A DNA stretch of 8,217 bases, taken from Betaproteobacteria bacterium (lineage in GTDB: Bacteria > Pseudomonadota > Gammaproteobacteria > Burkholderiales > Rhodocyclaceae). Both the position numbers and the translations under genes were made by a program. The notes under the pieces were generated by a model. It ran no database searches and was not told the DNA's origin. It saw only the letters and a list, made by a program, of their open reading frames with translations. Of this stretch, positions 1 to 5,919 are shown piece after piece (position 1 is the first letter of the stretch; every line of letters begins with the position of its first letter). The stretch lies in NCBI GenBank assembly GCA_020047725.1, contig JAIFNM010000065.1, forward strand, positions 1 through 8,217, given 5' to 3'.

Positions 1-1
1 C

Positions 2-103
2 GGCAGCTTCGTCTATTTCTGTCCGGCCCATCTCGTGCACTGGGCCTCACCCGTGACCGTCGACGGCCAGGTTGTCGGCGCCCTGATCGCCTTTTGCCAA
101 TGA
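2..103 (+). CDS. C-terminal fragment of upstream gene, possibly PocR-domain sensory protein
   Basis: An open frame enters from the window's left edge and ends at TGA 101-103. The 33 visible residues end in HLVHWASPVTVDGQVVGALI then AFCQ. The codons have the G/C-rich third positions expected of a real gene here. The pattern Cys-x-x-(His/Gly)-Leu-x-x-(small)-x-Pro-(hydrophobic)-x-Val-x-Gly-x-x-(hydrophobic)-Gly resembles the core of PocR-type sensory domains, which occur in regulators of corrinoid-dependent and diol-degrading pathways. In that family the equivalent of AFCQ is usually GGQ and the domain continues; here the protein stops at once. It could be a PocR-like regulator of the cassette downstream, or another sensory domain with a similar GAF-like fold. 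Coding status is fairly secure; the family call is tentative because only the tail is visible. Confidence 0.5.
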   Translation, partial: GSFVYFCPAHLVHWASPVTVDGQVVGALIAFCQ

Positions 104-195
104 AAATCCAATAAGACCCCACTTTATTACCAGACCAACAACCAGCACTTGGATATTGTAATGATCGTAAAAGCTTCTCCCCTAACCATCTCAGT

Positions 196-200
196 GAGGA
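196..200 (+). promoter_or_regulatory. Ribosome binding site of the corrinoid protein gene
   Basis: GAGGA lies 4 nt before ATG 205. It is the only Shine-Dalgarno-like element near this start and supports it. The 101-nt gap upstream (104-204) is AT-richer than its surroundings, as expected if it carries the promoter of the cassette, but no -35/-10 or sigma-54 pair is clear enough to call. Confidence 0.6.
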
Positions 201-204
201 TTCC

Positions 205-852
205 ATGAACCAAGAACTATTAGATCAAATCTCAGTTGCCCTGCAAAAAGGCAAGGCCAAGGACATCAAGGTCCTGGTGCAACAGGCCATCGATGAGGGC
301 TTGCCCGCTGAAACGATTCTCAATGATGGCCTTATGGCCGGCATGAACATCATTGGCGGAAAATTCAAGCGTGATGAAGTCTTTGTTCCTGAAGTGCTGG
401 TCGCCGGACGTGCCATGAACGTTGGTACTGCACTGCTCAAACCCCTTCTGGTCAGAGATGGCGTGGCTAAACTGGGCAAAGTTCTGATCGGCACCGTCAA
501 GGGCGATCTGCATGATATCGGCAAAAACCTGGTGCGTATGATGATCGAAGCCAAGGGCTTTGAAGTCCTGGACCTTGGAGTTGACGTCCCAGCTGAATCG
601 TTCCTGAAAACTGCGCAAGAAGGTCAATTCGACATTGTCTGCCTTTCCGCCTTGCTTACGACCACCATGAATGAAATGCGCAATGTGGTCGACGTATTTG
701 AAAAAGCTGGCGTGCGCAATGACTTCAAGATCATGATTGGTGGAGCCCCGATAACCCAAAGCTTCTGTACCACGATCGGCGCCGACGTCTACACGTCCGA
801 CGCGGCAACGGCTGCTGAGGCGGCCGTTGAGTTGGTTGCTAAAGCCGCTTGA
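205..852 (+). CDS. Cobalamin-binding corrinoid protein of a methyltransferase system (MtbC/MttC/MtaC-like)
   Basis: This is the methyl-carrying corrinoid protein of a three-component methyl-transfer system: its cobalt shuttles between Co(I) and methyl-Co(III), taking a methyl group from one methyltransferase and giving it to another. It is 215 residues, the usual size. Residues 1-85 form the helical cap domain, and residues about 90-215 the Rossmann-like B12 domain. The latter shows D101-L-H103-D-I-G106, whose histidine is the lower axial cobalt ligand in this family, then SALLTTTM (148-155) and GGAPIT (179-184), which line the nucleotide tail of cobalamin, and GADVYTSDA (192-200). The protein is soluble and cytoplasmic. 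It heads a cassette with its presumed reactivase 19 nt downstream. Codon use is visibly less G/C-rich at third positions than in the cbi genes downstream. The substrate (methylamines, betaines, methanol, aryl methyl ethers) cannot be told from this protein alone. Confidence 0.93.
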   Translation: MNQELLDQISVALQKGKAKDIKVLVQQAIDEGLPAETILNDGLMAGMNIIGGKFKRDEVFVPEVLVAGRAMNVGTALLKPLLVRDGVAKLGKVLIGTVKGDLHDIGKNLVRMMIEAKGFEVLDLGVDVPAESFLKTAQEGQFDIVCLSALLTTTMNEMRNVVDVFEKAGVRNDFKIMIGGAPITQSFCTTIGADVYTSDAATAAEAAVELVAKAA

Positions 853-871
853 GTCAGGTCTCCCCTCTCTC

Positions 872-2464
872 ATGAAGCTTTGTCAAATCACGGGGCAGGC
901 CGGGCAAACCCTGCTGGAGGCCCTCCGCCTGGAGCATCAGCACATCGATGCCCCTTGTGGCGGAAAAACGCGTTGCGTTCGCTGTATGGTGCGTCTGGAT
1001 GCTGAAACCATGCCGGGCGATTTGGTTGAAGTACCATCCGCGCTCGAGCAGGAACTCGTCGGCCGTAAACGCCTGGCTGAAGGGTGGCGGCTGGCCTGCA
1101 AGGCGCGGTTTTCGGATGACTCCACGCTTTCGGTGACGATTCCCAACGCTCGCCTGGATATCCCGGATTTCCCGGTAAGCAAGGCGCACAAAGCGCGCAT
1201 GAGCGCAGGAGCCAAGACAAGATCGGAAAATGCTTCGCCGGTGACATTATCGGATTCCGATTTGTCGGATTACGTAATCGCCGTCGATATTGGCACGACC
1301 ACGGTTGTCGCCGTTCTCGCCGAACGCAGCAGCGGAGACATCATTGCACGTGTCGCCGAAGCGAACCGTCAGCGCTCCTGGGGTTCCGACGTCGTCGCAC
1401 GTATCGAGAGTGCTGTTTCATCGCCGGCTGCTCTGGCCTCCCTGAAAGATCTGATCCACACTCAGATCGAAGGCATGCTGATCGCTCTGCAGCAGCAAAC
1501 CGGGATGGATGCGTTGCCGCCGGTCTATTTGTGCGGCAACACGACCATGCTGCACCTGCTCGAAGGCGAAGACCTGCGAGGACTGGCGAGCATGCCATTC
1601 AAGCCGGCCTTTCTTGAGAGCAGAATCACCACCATCGGATCAAGCCGCATCACCGGGCATCTGGTTGGCGGCATCTCCGCTTTTGTCGGCGCCGATATCA
1701 TGGCCGGCCTGTTCGCCTGCGGCTTCGACAAGCCCGTCAGCAGTCCGCGCCTGTTGGTCGACATCGGTACCAACGGTGAAATGGCGCTGGCTCTGCCGGA
1801 CCGGATCTTTGTTACCGCGACCGCGGCTGGCCCGGCCTTTGAAGGTGAGCTGATTTCTTCCGGTTCGCCGGCGACCGAGGGCGCGATCGACCATGTCTGG
1901 CTGGATCAAGGCGCGATTCACTTCTCGACGATCGGCAACCCAGAAGAGCAGGGGCGGGCTACGGGTCTGTGTGGTTCCGGTTTGCTGGATCTGCTGTCCT
2001 GTCTGCGTCGACTGGATATCGTCGATGAATGCGGTGCGTTCAACACCGAACCTCCTCGCTTCTCTTTTGGTGAGGGACAGCCCTCGCTCACACAGGCAGA
2101 TGTACGAAGCCTGCAATTGGCCAAGGGCGCCATTGCCGCCGGTGTCGATATTCTCTGCCAGCGTGCCGGTATCGCCTTTACCGACATCGAGACGCTATAC
2201 CTTGCTGGTGGCTTTGGTTCCACCTTGCTACCGTCCTCCGCGCTCGATATCGGTCTGTTGCCAGCCGCACTGGCGGGTCGTATCGAAACCGCCGGCAACA
2301 CCGCACTGACCGGCACCCTGATGCTGGCCGCACGGCCAGAATCCTTTGCCCGCATGGAGGAACTCCTGCAACGCATCACCGTGGTTGAACTGGCGCGTGA
2401 AGCCGGTTTTCAGGATGCCTTCATGGACGCCATGCTGTTCCCGGAGTTTGACGACGATGTTTAA
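872..2464 (+). CDS. Reductive activator of corrinoid proteins, [2Fe-2S] plus DUF4445/ASKHA ATPase (RACo/RamQ-like)
   Basis: This 530-residue cytoplasmic protein should use ATP hydrolysis to drive reduction of accidentally oxidised Co(II) corrinoid to active Co(I), most likely on the corrinoid protein encoded just upstream. Residues 1-90 are a plant-type [2Fe-2S] ferredoxin domain with C29-x5-C35-x2-C38 and C76. A linker (about 95-130) leads to the ASKHA ATPase with phosphate loop DIGTTT (139-144), second phosphate loop VDIGTNGE (296-303), a GLCGSGLLD segment, and adenosine motif YLAGGFGS (443-450). The ATG at 872 is preferred over a TTG at 827 because the latter lies inside the corrinoid gene and adds 15 residues that do not fit a ferredoxin domain. 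The ribosome binding site is weak (CAGG, 855-858), suggesting coupling to the gene before. The ASKHA core follows the linker almost directly, so the protein looks shorter than the 600-plus residues of the characterised Carboxydothermus RACo. Confidence 0.92.
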   Translation: MKLCQITGQAGQTLLEALRLEHQHIDAPCGGKTRCVRCMVRLDAETMPGDLVEVPSALEQELVGRKRLAEGWRLACKARFSDDSTLSVTIPNARLDIPDFPVSKAHKARMSAGAKTRSENASPVTLSDSDLSDYVIAVDIGTTTVVAVLAERSSGDIIARVAEANRQRSWGSDVVARIESAVSSPAALASLKDLIHTQIEGMLIALQQQTGMDALPPVYLCGNTTMLHLLEGEDLRGLASMPFKPAFLESRITTIGSSRITGHLVGGISAFVGADIMAGLFACGFDKPVSSPRLLVDIGTNGEMALALPDRIFVTATAAGPAFEGELISSGSPATEGAIDHVWLDQGAIHFSTIGNPEEQGRATGLCGSGLLDLLSCLRRLDIVDECGAFNTEPPRFSFGEGQPSLTQADVRSLQLAKGAIAAGVDILCQRAGIAFTDIETLYLAGGFGSTLLPSSALDIGLLPAALAGRIETAGNTALTGTLMLAARPESFARMEELLQRITVVELAREAGFQDAFMDAMLFPEFDDDV

Positions 2465-3260
2465 TGTCATGAATCCCCCTGCGAAACGCCTTCTGGCGGT
2501 TGCTTGTGAAGTCTTTCACCGCGAAGCTTGTGCGGCGGCCGCGCAGAGTTCGTATGTCGTTGACTTTGAGTTCATGCCGAAGAGTCTGCACGATATAGGT
2601 GAAGGGCCAATGTCGTCACGCTTGCAAGCGACGATCGACAAGGCGTTAGCCGAACGACCAATTGATGCATGGCCCGATGCCATTGTTTTGCTCTATGGGC
2701 TCTGCAACAACGGTATCCGTGGTTTGCGCGCACCGATTCCGATCATTGTTCCGAGAGCCCACGACTGCATCACGCTTCTGCTTGGTTCGCGTACGCGCTA
2801 TACCGAGCATTTTCAGGCGAATCCGGGAACCTTCTACAAGTCGCCGGGCTGGGTCGAGCGTGACAGTGACCCCGACGCAAACCCGGCCAGTGTGACCAGT
2901 CGCATGGGTATCAGCCATGACTACGCCAAACTGGTCGAGGAATACGGTGAAGAAAACGCCGAGTACCTGATGGAAACCATGGGCAACTGGCTGAAGAACT
3001 ATCGCAAGCTCAGTTTCATCAATACGGGCGTTGGGCAGCACGAACAATATCTGCAAGTCTGTCGTGCCCAAGCGCAGGAAAACGCCTGGGAGTACGAGGA
3101 AATCGCCGGTGATACGGTCCTGATCAAGAAGCTATTGAATGGCGATTGGAACGAGGAAGACTTCCTTGTACTGCAACCCGGACAAAAGATAGCCGTGAGC
3201 AACGAAAGCACGATCGTGTGTGCCGTCGCCTCGACCCCGGAGACCGATCCTGCCCACTGA
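2457..3260 (+). CDS. DUF1638 domain protein of the corrinoid methyltransferase cassette
   Basis: This 267-residue soluble protein matches the DUF1638 family, which recurs beside corrinoid proteins and UroD- or MttB-type methyltransferases in archaea and bacteria; its role is not firmly established. Visible landmarks are C17 in AVACEVFHRE, C83 in LLYGLCNNGI, and PRAHDC (99-104) with H102, D103 and C104. These well-separated Cys and His residues look like a metal or corrinoid-related site, which is inference. No signal peptide or membrane segment is seen. The start ATG 2457 has GGAG at 2443-2446 and overlaps the activator's stop codon by 8 nt, implying translational coupling; an in-frame ATG at 2469 is the alternative. 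An upstream in-frame ATG at 2346 was rejected because it would give 37 residues overlapping the activator with no family resemblance. Plausible jobs include help with corrinoid loading, methyl transfer or reactivation. Confidence 0.85.
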   Translation: MFNVMNPPAKRLLAVACEVFHREACAAAAQSSYVVDFEFMPKSLHDIGEGPMSSRLQATIDKALAERPIDAWPDAIVLLYGLCNNGIRGLRAPIPIIVPRAHDCITLLLGSRTRYTEHFQANPGTFYKSPGWVERDSDPDANPASVTSRMGISHDYAKLVEEYGEENAEYLMETMGNWLKNYRKLSFINTGVGQHEQYLQVCRAQAQENAWEYEEIAGDTVLIKKLLNGDWNEEDFLVLQPGQKIAVSNESTIVCAVASTPETDPAH

Positions 3261-3373
3261 CAAATCGTTTATCGAAATCACAGGCAGTTACCAAGAACCC
3301 CCTTTTTCTCAGGCCACTGAATATCCGTACATCGTGCTTGAGCCAAACCATCTACTCAAAGGAGCAATAATCC
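3261..3373 (+). other. Intergenic gap inside the methyl-transfer cassette
   Basis: These 113 nt separate the DUF1638 gene from the UroD-type methyltransferase gene. They contain a run CCCCCTTTTT (3299-3308) without a convincing stem before it, so no terminator is called. A strong ribosome binding site ends the gap. A separate promoter for the methyltransferase is possible, but none is recognisable. Confidence 0.4.
3358..3364 (+). promoter_or_regulatory. Ribosome binding site that fixes a GTG start
   Basis: AAAGGAG lies 9 nt before GTG 3374. It decides the start of the methyltransferase, whose first in-frame ATG (3419) comes 15 codons later with no such element and would cut into the amino-terminal segment conserved in the family. 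Confidence 0.75.
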
Positions 3374-4441
3374 GTGGACAAGAACTACTACATTGACCTC
3401 GCACGCGAGGGCCGGCGAATGCCGATCGCTACTCACCTGGTACTCCATGAGAAGGCCGATGCCGAAGCCATCCTGCTCGATGGCGAACGTATGGCCGCCG
3501 TGATGCTGGAAACGGCTGAGCGCTTCAATAACCCGCTGGCGCTACCGGTGATGGATCTGACACTGGAAAAAGACATTCTGCTGCGGACGATGGGTGTGCC
3601 GGCAGATCAGACAGAAGCTTTTCACTTTGTCGCAGTTCCCGATCCTGAGCGCTGCGCCAAAGTGCGGACCGACGTCGACGTGCTGACGCTTCCGCGCATC
3701 AAGGCCAACTGTGAGGCGCTCTCTATTCTGCGCGCCGGTGGCAAAGTGATTCCTGTCGGGATGAGTATTGGCCCGTTCTCGCTGTTGACGAAGTTGGTCA
3801 AGGACCCGATCACTGCGATTTACATGGCCGGCAGCGGCGTTGAACCGGAAGACGACGAGGAGGTGGAGATGATTCACACCTTGCTCAAACTGGCGGAAAC
3901 GATTATCCACGCGACCTGCGCAGCCCAGATCAAGGCGGGTGCTCGGGCCATCTTCCTGTGCGAACCCGCAGCCAATCTGGTGTTTTTCTCACCGAACCAG
4001 ATTCGGGAAGGTTCCACCGTTTACGACGATTTCGTCACTCAGCCTAATCTGCGCCTGAAAGCCCTGTTCGATGAAACAGGCACGGATCTTTTGTTCCACG
4101 ACTGCGGTGAGTTGATTCCGGAAATGATCACATCGTTTGGCAAGCTGAACCCGAAAGTCATCAGCTTCGGTAGCCCGGTCAAACTCTGGGAAATTGAGCA
4201 ATACGTGGCCAAGGATGTGGTCATGTTCGGCAATCTCCCGACGAAGAAATTCTATTCGGACGAAGAAGTGCCGCTGGACGGAATCGAAGGCAGGGTGAAT
4301 GAAATTGAAGAGAAGCTGCGTCCGACTGGCCACCCCTTCATCATTAGCAGTGAATGCGATGTATTGAGCATGCCGGGCTATGAAAAAACGATCATGGCGA
4401 AGGTCACCGCGATGTGTGGATGTGGGAGTCACGGCAAATAG
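3374..4441 (+). CDS. Uroporphyrinogen decarboxylase-family corrinoid methyltransferase (MtaA/MtbA/CmuA-like)
   Basis: This 355-residue protein has the UroD TIM-barrel fold family signature but belongs to the methyltransferase branch, not to HemE. Such enzymes move a methyl group between a corrinoid protein and a thiol or another acceptor or donor, using a zinc-activated nucleophile. The zinc site is visible as H242-D-C244 and C328 (in SSECDV), the His-x-Cys...Cys pattern of MtaA and MtbA. GKVIPVGMSIGPF (123-135) and SFGSPVKLWEI (264-274) match the barrel. The protein starts with GTG, and no membrane segment is present. An unusual tail, MCGCGSHGK, adds C348 and C350. It closes the cassette and is followed by a terminator-like hairpin. 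Coenzyme M is not expected in this kind of bacterium, so the partner thiol, or even whether it acts as first or second methyltransferase, is open. True HemE is unlikely given the zinc residues and context. Confidence 0.88.
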   Translation: MDKNYYIDLAREGRRMPIATHLVLHEKADAEAILLDGERMAAVMLETAERFNNPLALPVMDLTLEKDILLRTMGVPADQTEAFHFVAVPDPERCAKVRTDVDVLTLPRIKANCEALSILRAGGKVIPVGMSIGPFSLLTKLVKDPITAIYMAGSGVEPEDDEEVEMIHTLLKLAETIIHATCAAQIKAGARAIFLCEPAANLVFFSPNQIREGSTVYDDFVTQPNLRLKALFDETGTDLLFHDCGELIPEMITSFGKLNPKVISFGSPVKLWEIEQYVAKDVVMFGNLPTKKFYSDEEVPLDGIEGRVNEIEEKLRPTGHPFIISSECDVLSMPGYEKTIMAKVTAMCGCGSHGK

Positions 4442-4468
4442 AGGCTGTTTCTGCGTGATTTTTTGAGT

Positions 4469-4514
4469 AGCCGTCGACCTTTGCGCTACAGGAACTTTGT
4501 TTGACGGCTTTTTT
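4469..4514 (+). terminator. Terminator-like stem-loop after the methyl-transfer cassette
   Basis: AGCCGTC (4469-4475) pairs perfectly with GACGGCT (4503-4509), and the second arm runs straight into TTTTT (4510-4514). The position, 27 nt after the methyltransferase stop and before the riboswitch, is right for a Rho-independent terminator ending the cassette transcript. The 27-nt loop is longer than usual, which lowers confidence. Confidence 0.6.
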
Positions 4515-4551
4515 GAACATTTGAGGCATTAGTATTTAGTTTTTTTGCAAG

Positions 4552-4750
4552 GTTTCAGGTTCCTTGCTCCAGATTCTTGGAGAGGGATAAACGGGAAGCC
4601 GGTGACTCTGCCCTGCAGACATTCCGGCACAGCCCCCCGCTGCTGTAAGCCGGACGACTCCAGCAAAATGTCACTGCGCGATGTATTCAACCGTTCGCAT
4701 GGGAAGGCGCTGGAGGAGGAAGATGGCGAGTCAGAAGACCGGCCTGAAAC
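4552..4750 (+). promoter_or_regulatory. Cobalamin riboswitch aptamer
   Basis: A B12-binding RNA element in the leader of cbiM. The closing stem P1 is a perfect 8-bp match between GTTTCAGG (4552-4559) and CCTGAAAC (4743-4750). Inside are CTCCA/TGGAG (4567-4571/4578-4582) as P2, the conserved GGGAAGCCGGTG segment (4593-4604), and a P4/P5-like hairpin made of CCGGC/GCCGG (4624-4628/4649-4653) and ACAG/CTGT (4629-4632/4643-4646) with a C-rich loop. The B12-box GAGTCAGAAGACCGGCC (4728-4744) is near the 3' end. In proteobacteria this element commonly sits before cobalt transport or cobalamin genes and lowers their expression when adenosylcobalamin or another cobalamin is abundant. The promoter should lie in 4500-4551; a TTGAAC box (4513-4518) is a weak candidate -35 with no clear -10. 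Confidence 0.93.
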
Positions 4751-4863
4751 GAACGTAGCACCAATCCTCGGGGTGAGGGGAAAGGTTCTGTTGATTCGCC
4801 CGGTCATTCGTTCGTGCATGTATTACGCTACGAATTCCACATCGGCCCATCTTCCGTCCTGAC

Positions 4864-4905
4864 TCCCTCTCCCGACCGTAGAACGGTTTTGTAAGAGAGC
4901 AAGTT
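4864..4905 (+). promoter_or_regulatory. Putative translational expression platform masking the cbiM ribosome binding site
   Basis: The ribosome binding site AAGAGAG (4893-4899) is 6 nt before ATG 4906. Just upstream, CTCTC (4867-4871) can pair with GAGAG (4895-4899), stacked near a perfect ACCGT/ACGGT hairpin (4875-4879/4883-4887, 3-nt loop), so the site would be buried. TCCCTCTCC (4864-4872) is also the exact complement of GGAGAGGGA (4579-4587) in the riboswitch, which offers a competing pairing that would free the site. The weak T-run after the small hairpin (TTTT) could instead act in termination, but the stem is only 5 bp. Pairings are seen in the sequence; the switching mechanism is inferred. 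Confidence 0.55.
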
Positions 4906-5560
4906 ATGCACATCATGGAAGGTTTCCTGCCGATTGAACATGCCTTAGGCTGGGCCGTCGCGTCCGTGCCCTTTGTCGCCTACGGCATAGGTGCTATCAA
5001 GAAACAGATCGAAGCCAACCCCGAGCAGCGCATGCTTCTTGGCGTAGCGGCGGCCTTCACCTTCGTACTGTCAGCCCTGAAGCTGCCCTCGGTAACCGGC
5101 AGCTGTTCTCATCCCACGGGTACGGGACTCGGTGCCATCCTCTTCGGACCGGCCGCGATGGCCCCGATTGGCCTGGTGGTCCTGCTCTTTCAAGCCCTGT
5201 TGCTCGCGCATGGCGGCTTGACCACGCTCGGCGCCAATCTGTTCTGCCGCGGTCGCCCTGTTTCGCATGGCACAGACCCTGAAGCTCTCCTTCGCCGTCA
5301 GCGTCTTCATCGCCGCCAGCCTGGCCGATCTGCTGACCTACGTGACGACCTCTATACAACTGGCCTGGGCCTTCCCTGACCCGCTCGGCGGCTTCGCCGC
5401 CTCATTCCTCAAGTTCGCCGGAATCTTTGCCATCACACAAATTCCGCTGGCGATCAGTGAAGGTTTACTGACGGTCGTCATCTTCAACGCCCTGGCGCGC
5501 TTCAACCCGCAAGAGCTGAAAGACATGAATGTCGTCAGTACGCCGGAGCTGCGCGCATGA
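4906..5560 (+). pseudogene. cbiM: CbiM, cobalt-specific substrate-binding membrane subunit of an ECF transporter, frameshifted
   Basis: CbiM is the S-component that binds Co2+ in the inner membrane. The first frame (4906-5379) begins MHIMEGFLP, with the amino-terminal Met-His needed for metal binding, and contains [20 protein letters not shown] (62-81, including H69) and [14 protein letters not shown]. At about 5240-5265 homology passes to the +1 frame, where MAQTLKLS... continues through [21 protein letters not shown] and [13 protein letters not shown] to TGA 5558-5560. The two halves together make one CbiM, but the span of 655 nt is not a multiple of three. The stretch between GAN and LADLLTY is about 7 residues shorter than in Salmonella CbiM as I recall it, so a deletion of about 20 nt fits; it would restore about 224 residues. 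As read, the first frame yields 157 residues with a nonsense tail. It may be a true pseudogene, a recent mutation or an assembly error. Confidence 0.88.
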
Positions 5561-5919
5561 AACGCCACCAGAACATTCTGTTGCTGCTCGCCGTTGTTCT
5601 ACTTGCTGCGTTGCCGCTGTGGCTGGTGCAGAAACCGGCACCGGATGCGGATGGCAAACCGGTCGAGATATTCGCCGGAGCGGACGACAAGGCAAGAGAT
5701 CTGGTCGGCGAAATCGCCCCGAACTACAAGCCGTGGATCGAGCCGCTGATGGAACCGGCCAGCGGCGAAATCGCCTCGCTGCTGTTCGCCCTGCAAGCAG
5801 CGCTGGGCGCTGGCTTTATCGGCTACTACCTGGGTGTTTCGGTGACACGCGAGAAGATGCGGCGCCAGGCGGAGCAGCAAACGGAACCCCTCACCGAGAA
5901 GCGCGCCGGTGTTAATTGA
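5557..5919 (+). CDS. cbiN: CbiN, small auxiliary membrane subunit of the cobalt ECF transporter
   Basis: CbiN is the accessory subunit that helps load Co2+ into CbiM in the CbiMNQO importer. The 120-residue protein has two membrane segments (about 6-24 and 71-93) joined by a periplasmic loop. Family signatures are plain: FAGADDKA (39-46), [11 protein letters not shown] (57-67), and [18 protein letters not shown] (69-86). The carboxyl tail after residue 95 is charged and cytoplasmic. GGAG at 5545-5548 precedes the start, and the ATGA at 5557-5560 overlaps the cbiM stop codon. That overlap means the 3' part of cbiM would normally be translated into this start; the cbiM frameshift may therefore weaken coupling. 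CbiN is intact, with every key motif present. Confidence 0.95.
   Translation: MKRHQNILLLLAVVLLAALPLWLVQKPAPDADGKPVEIFAGADDKARDLVGEIAPNYKPWIEPLMEPASGEIASLLFALQAALGAGFIGYYLGVSVTREKMRRQAEQQTEPLTEKRAGVN

Noticed and set aside
104..204. Sigma-54 or sigma-70 promoter before the corrinoid gene
   Set aside because: A promoter is likely here, but no GG...GC pair with sigma-54 spacing and no convincing -35/-10 pair could be found by eye.
232..873. 213-codon antisense frame opposite the corrinoid protein gene
   Set aside because: It mirrors the codon structure of the strongly conserved + strand gene and its product resembles nothing recognisable.
1640..2116. 158-codon antisense frame inside the activator gene
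   Set aside because: A shadow of a high-GC coding region; the + strand carries intact ATPase motifs throughout.
3290..3310. Terminator between the DUF1638 and methyltransferase genes
   Set aside because: There is a T-run after a C-run but no inverted repeat able to form a stem before it.
4545..4862. 105-codon open frame across the riboswitch region
   Set aside because: It covers the cobalamin aptamer and its conserved boxes, shows no protein family features, and has no ribosome binding site worth noting; the RNA element explains the sequence.
5230..5270. Programmed ribosomal frameshift in cbiM
   Set aside because: No slippery heptamer is seen, and the protein is also about 7 residues short at the junction, which a simple slip would not explain.
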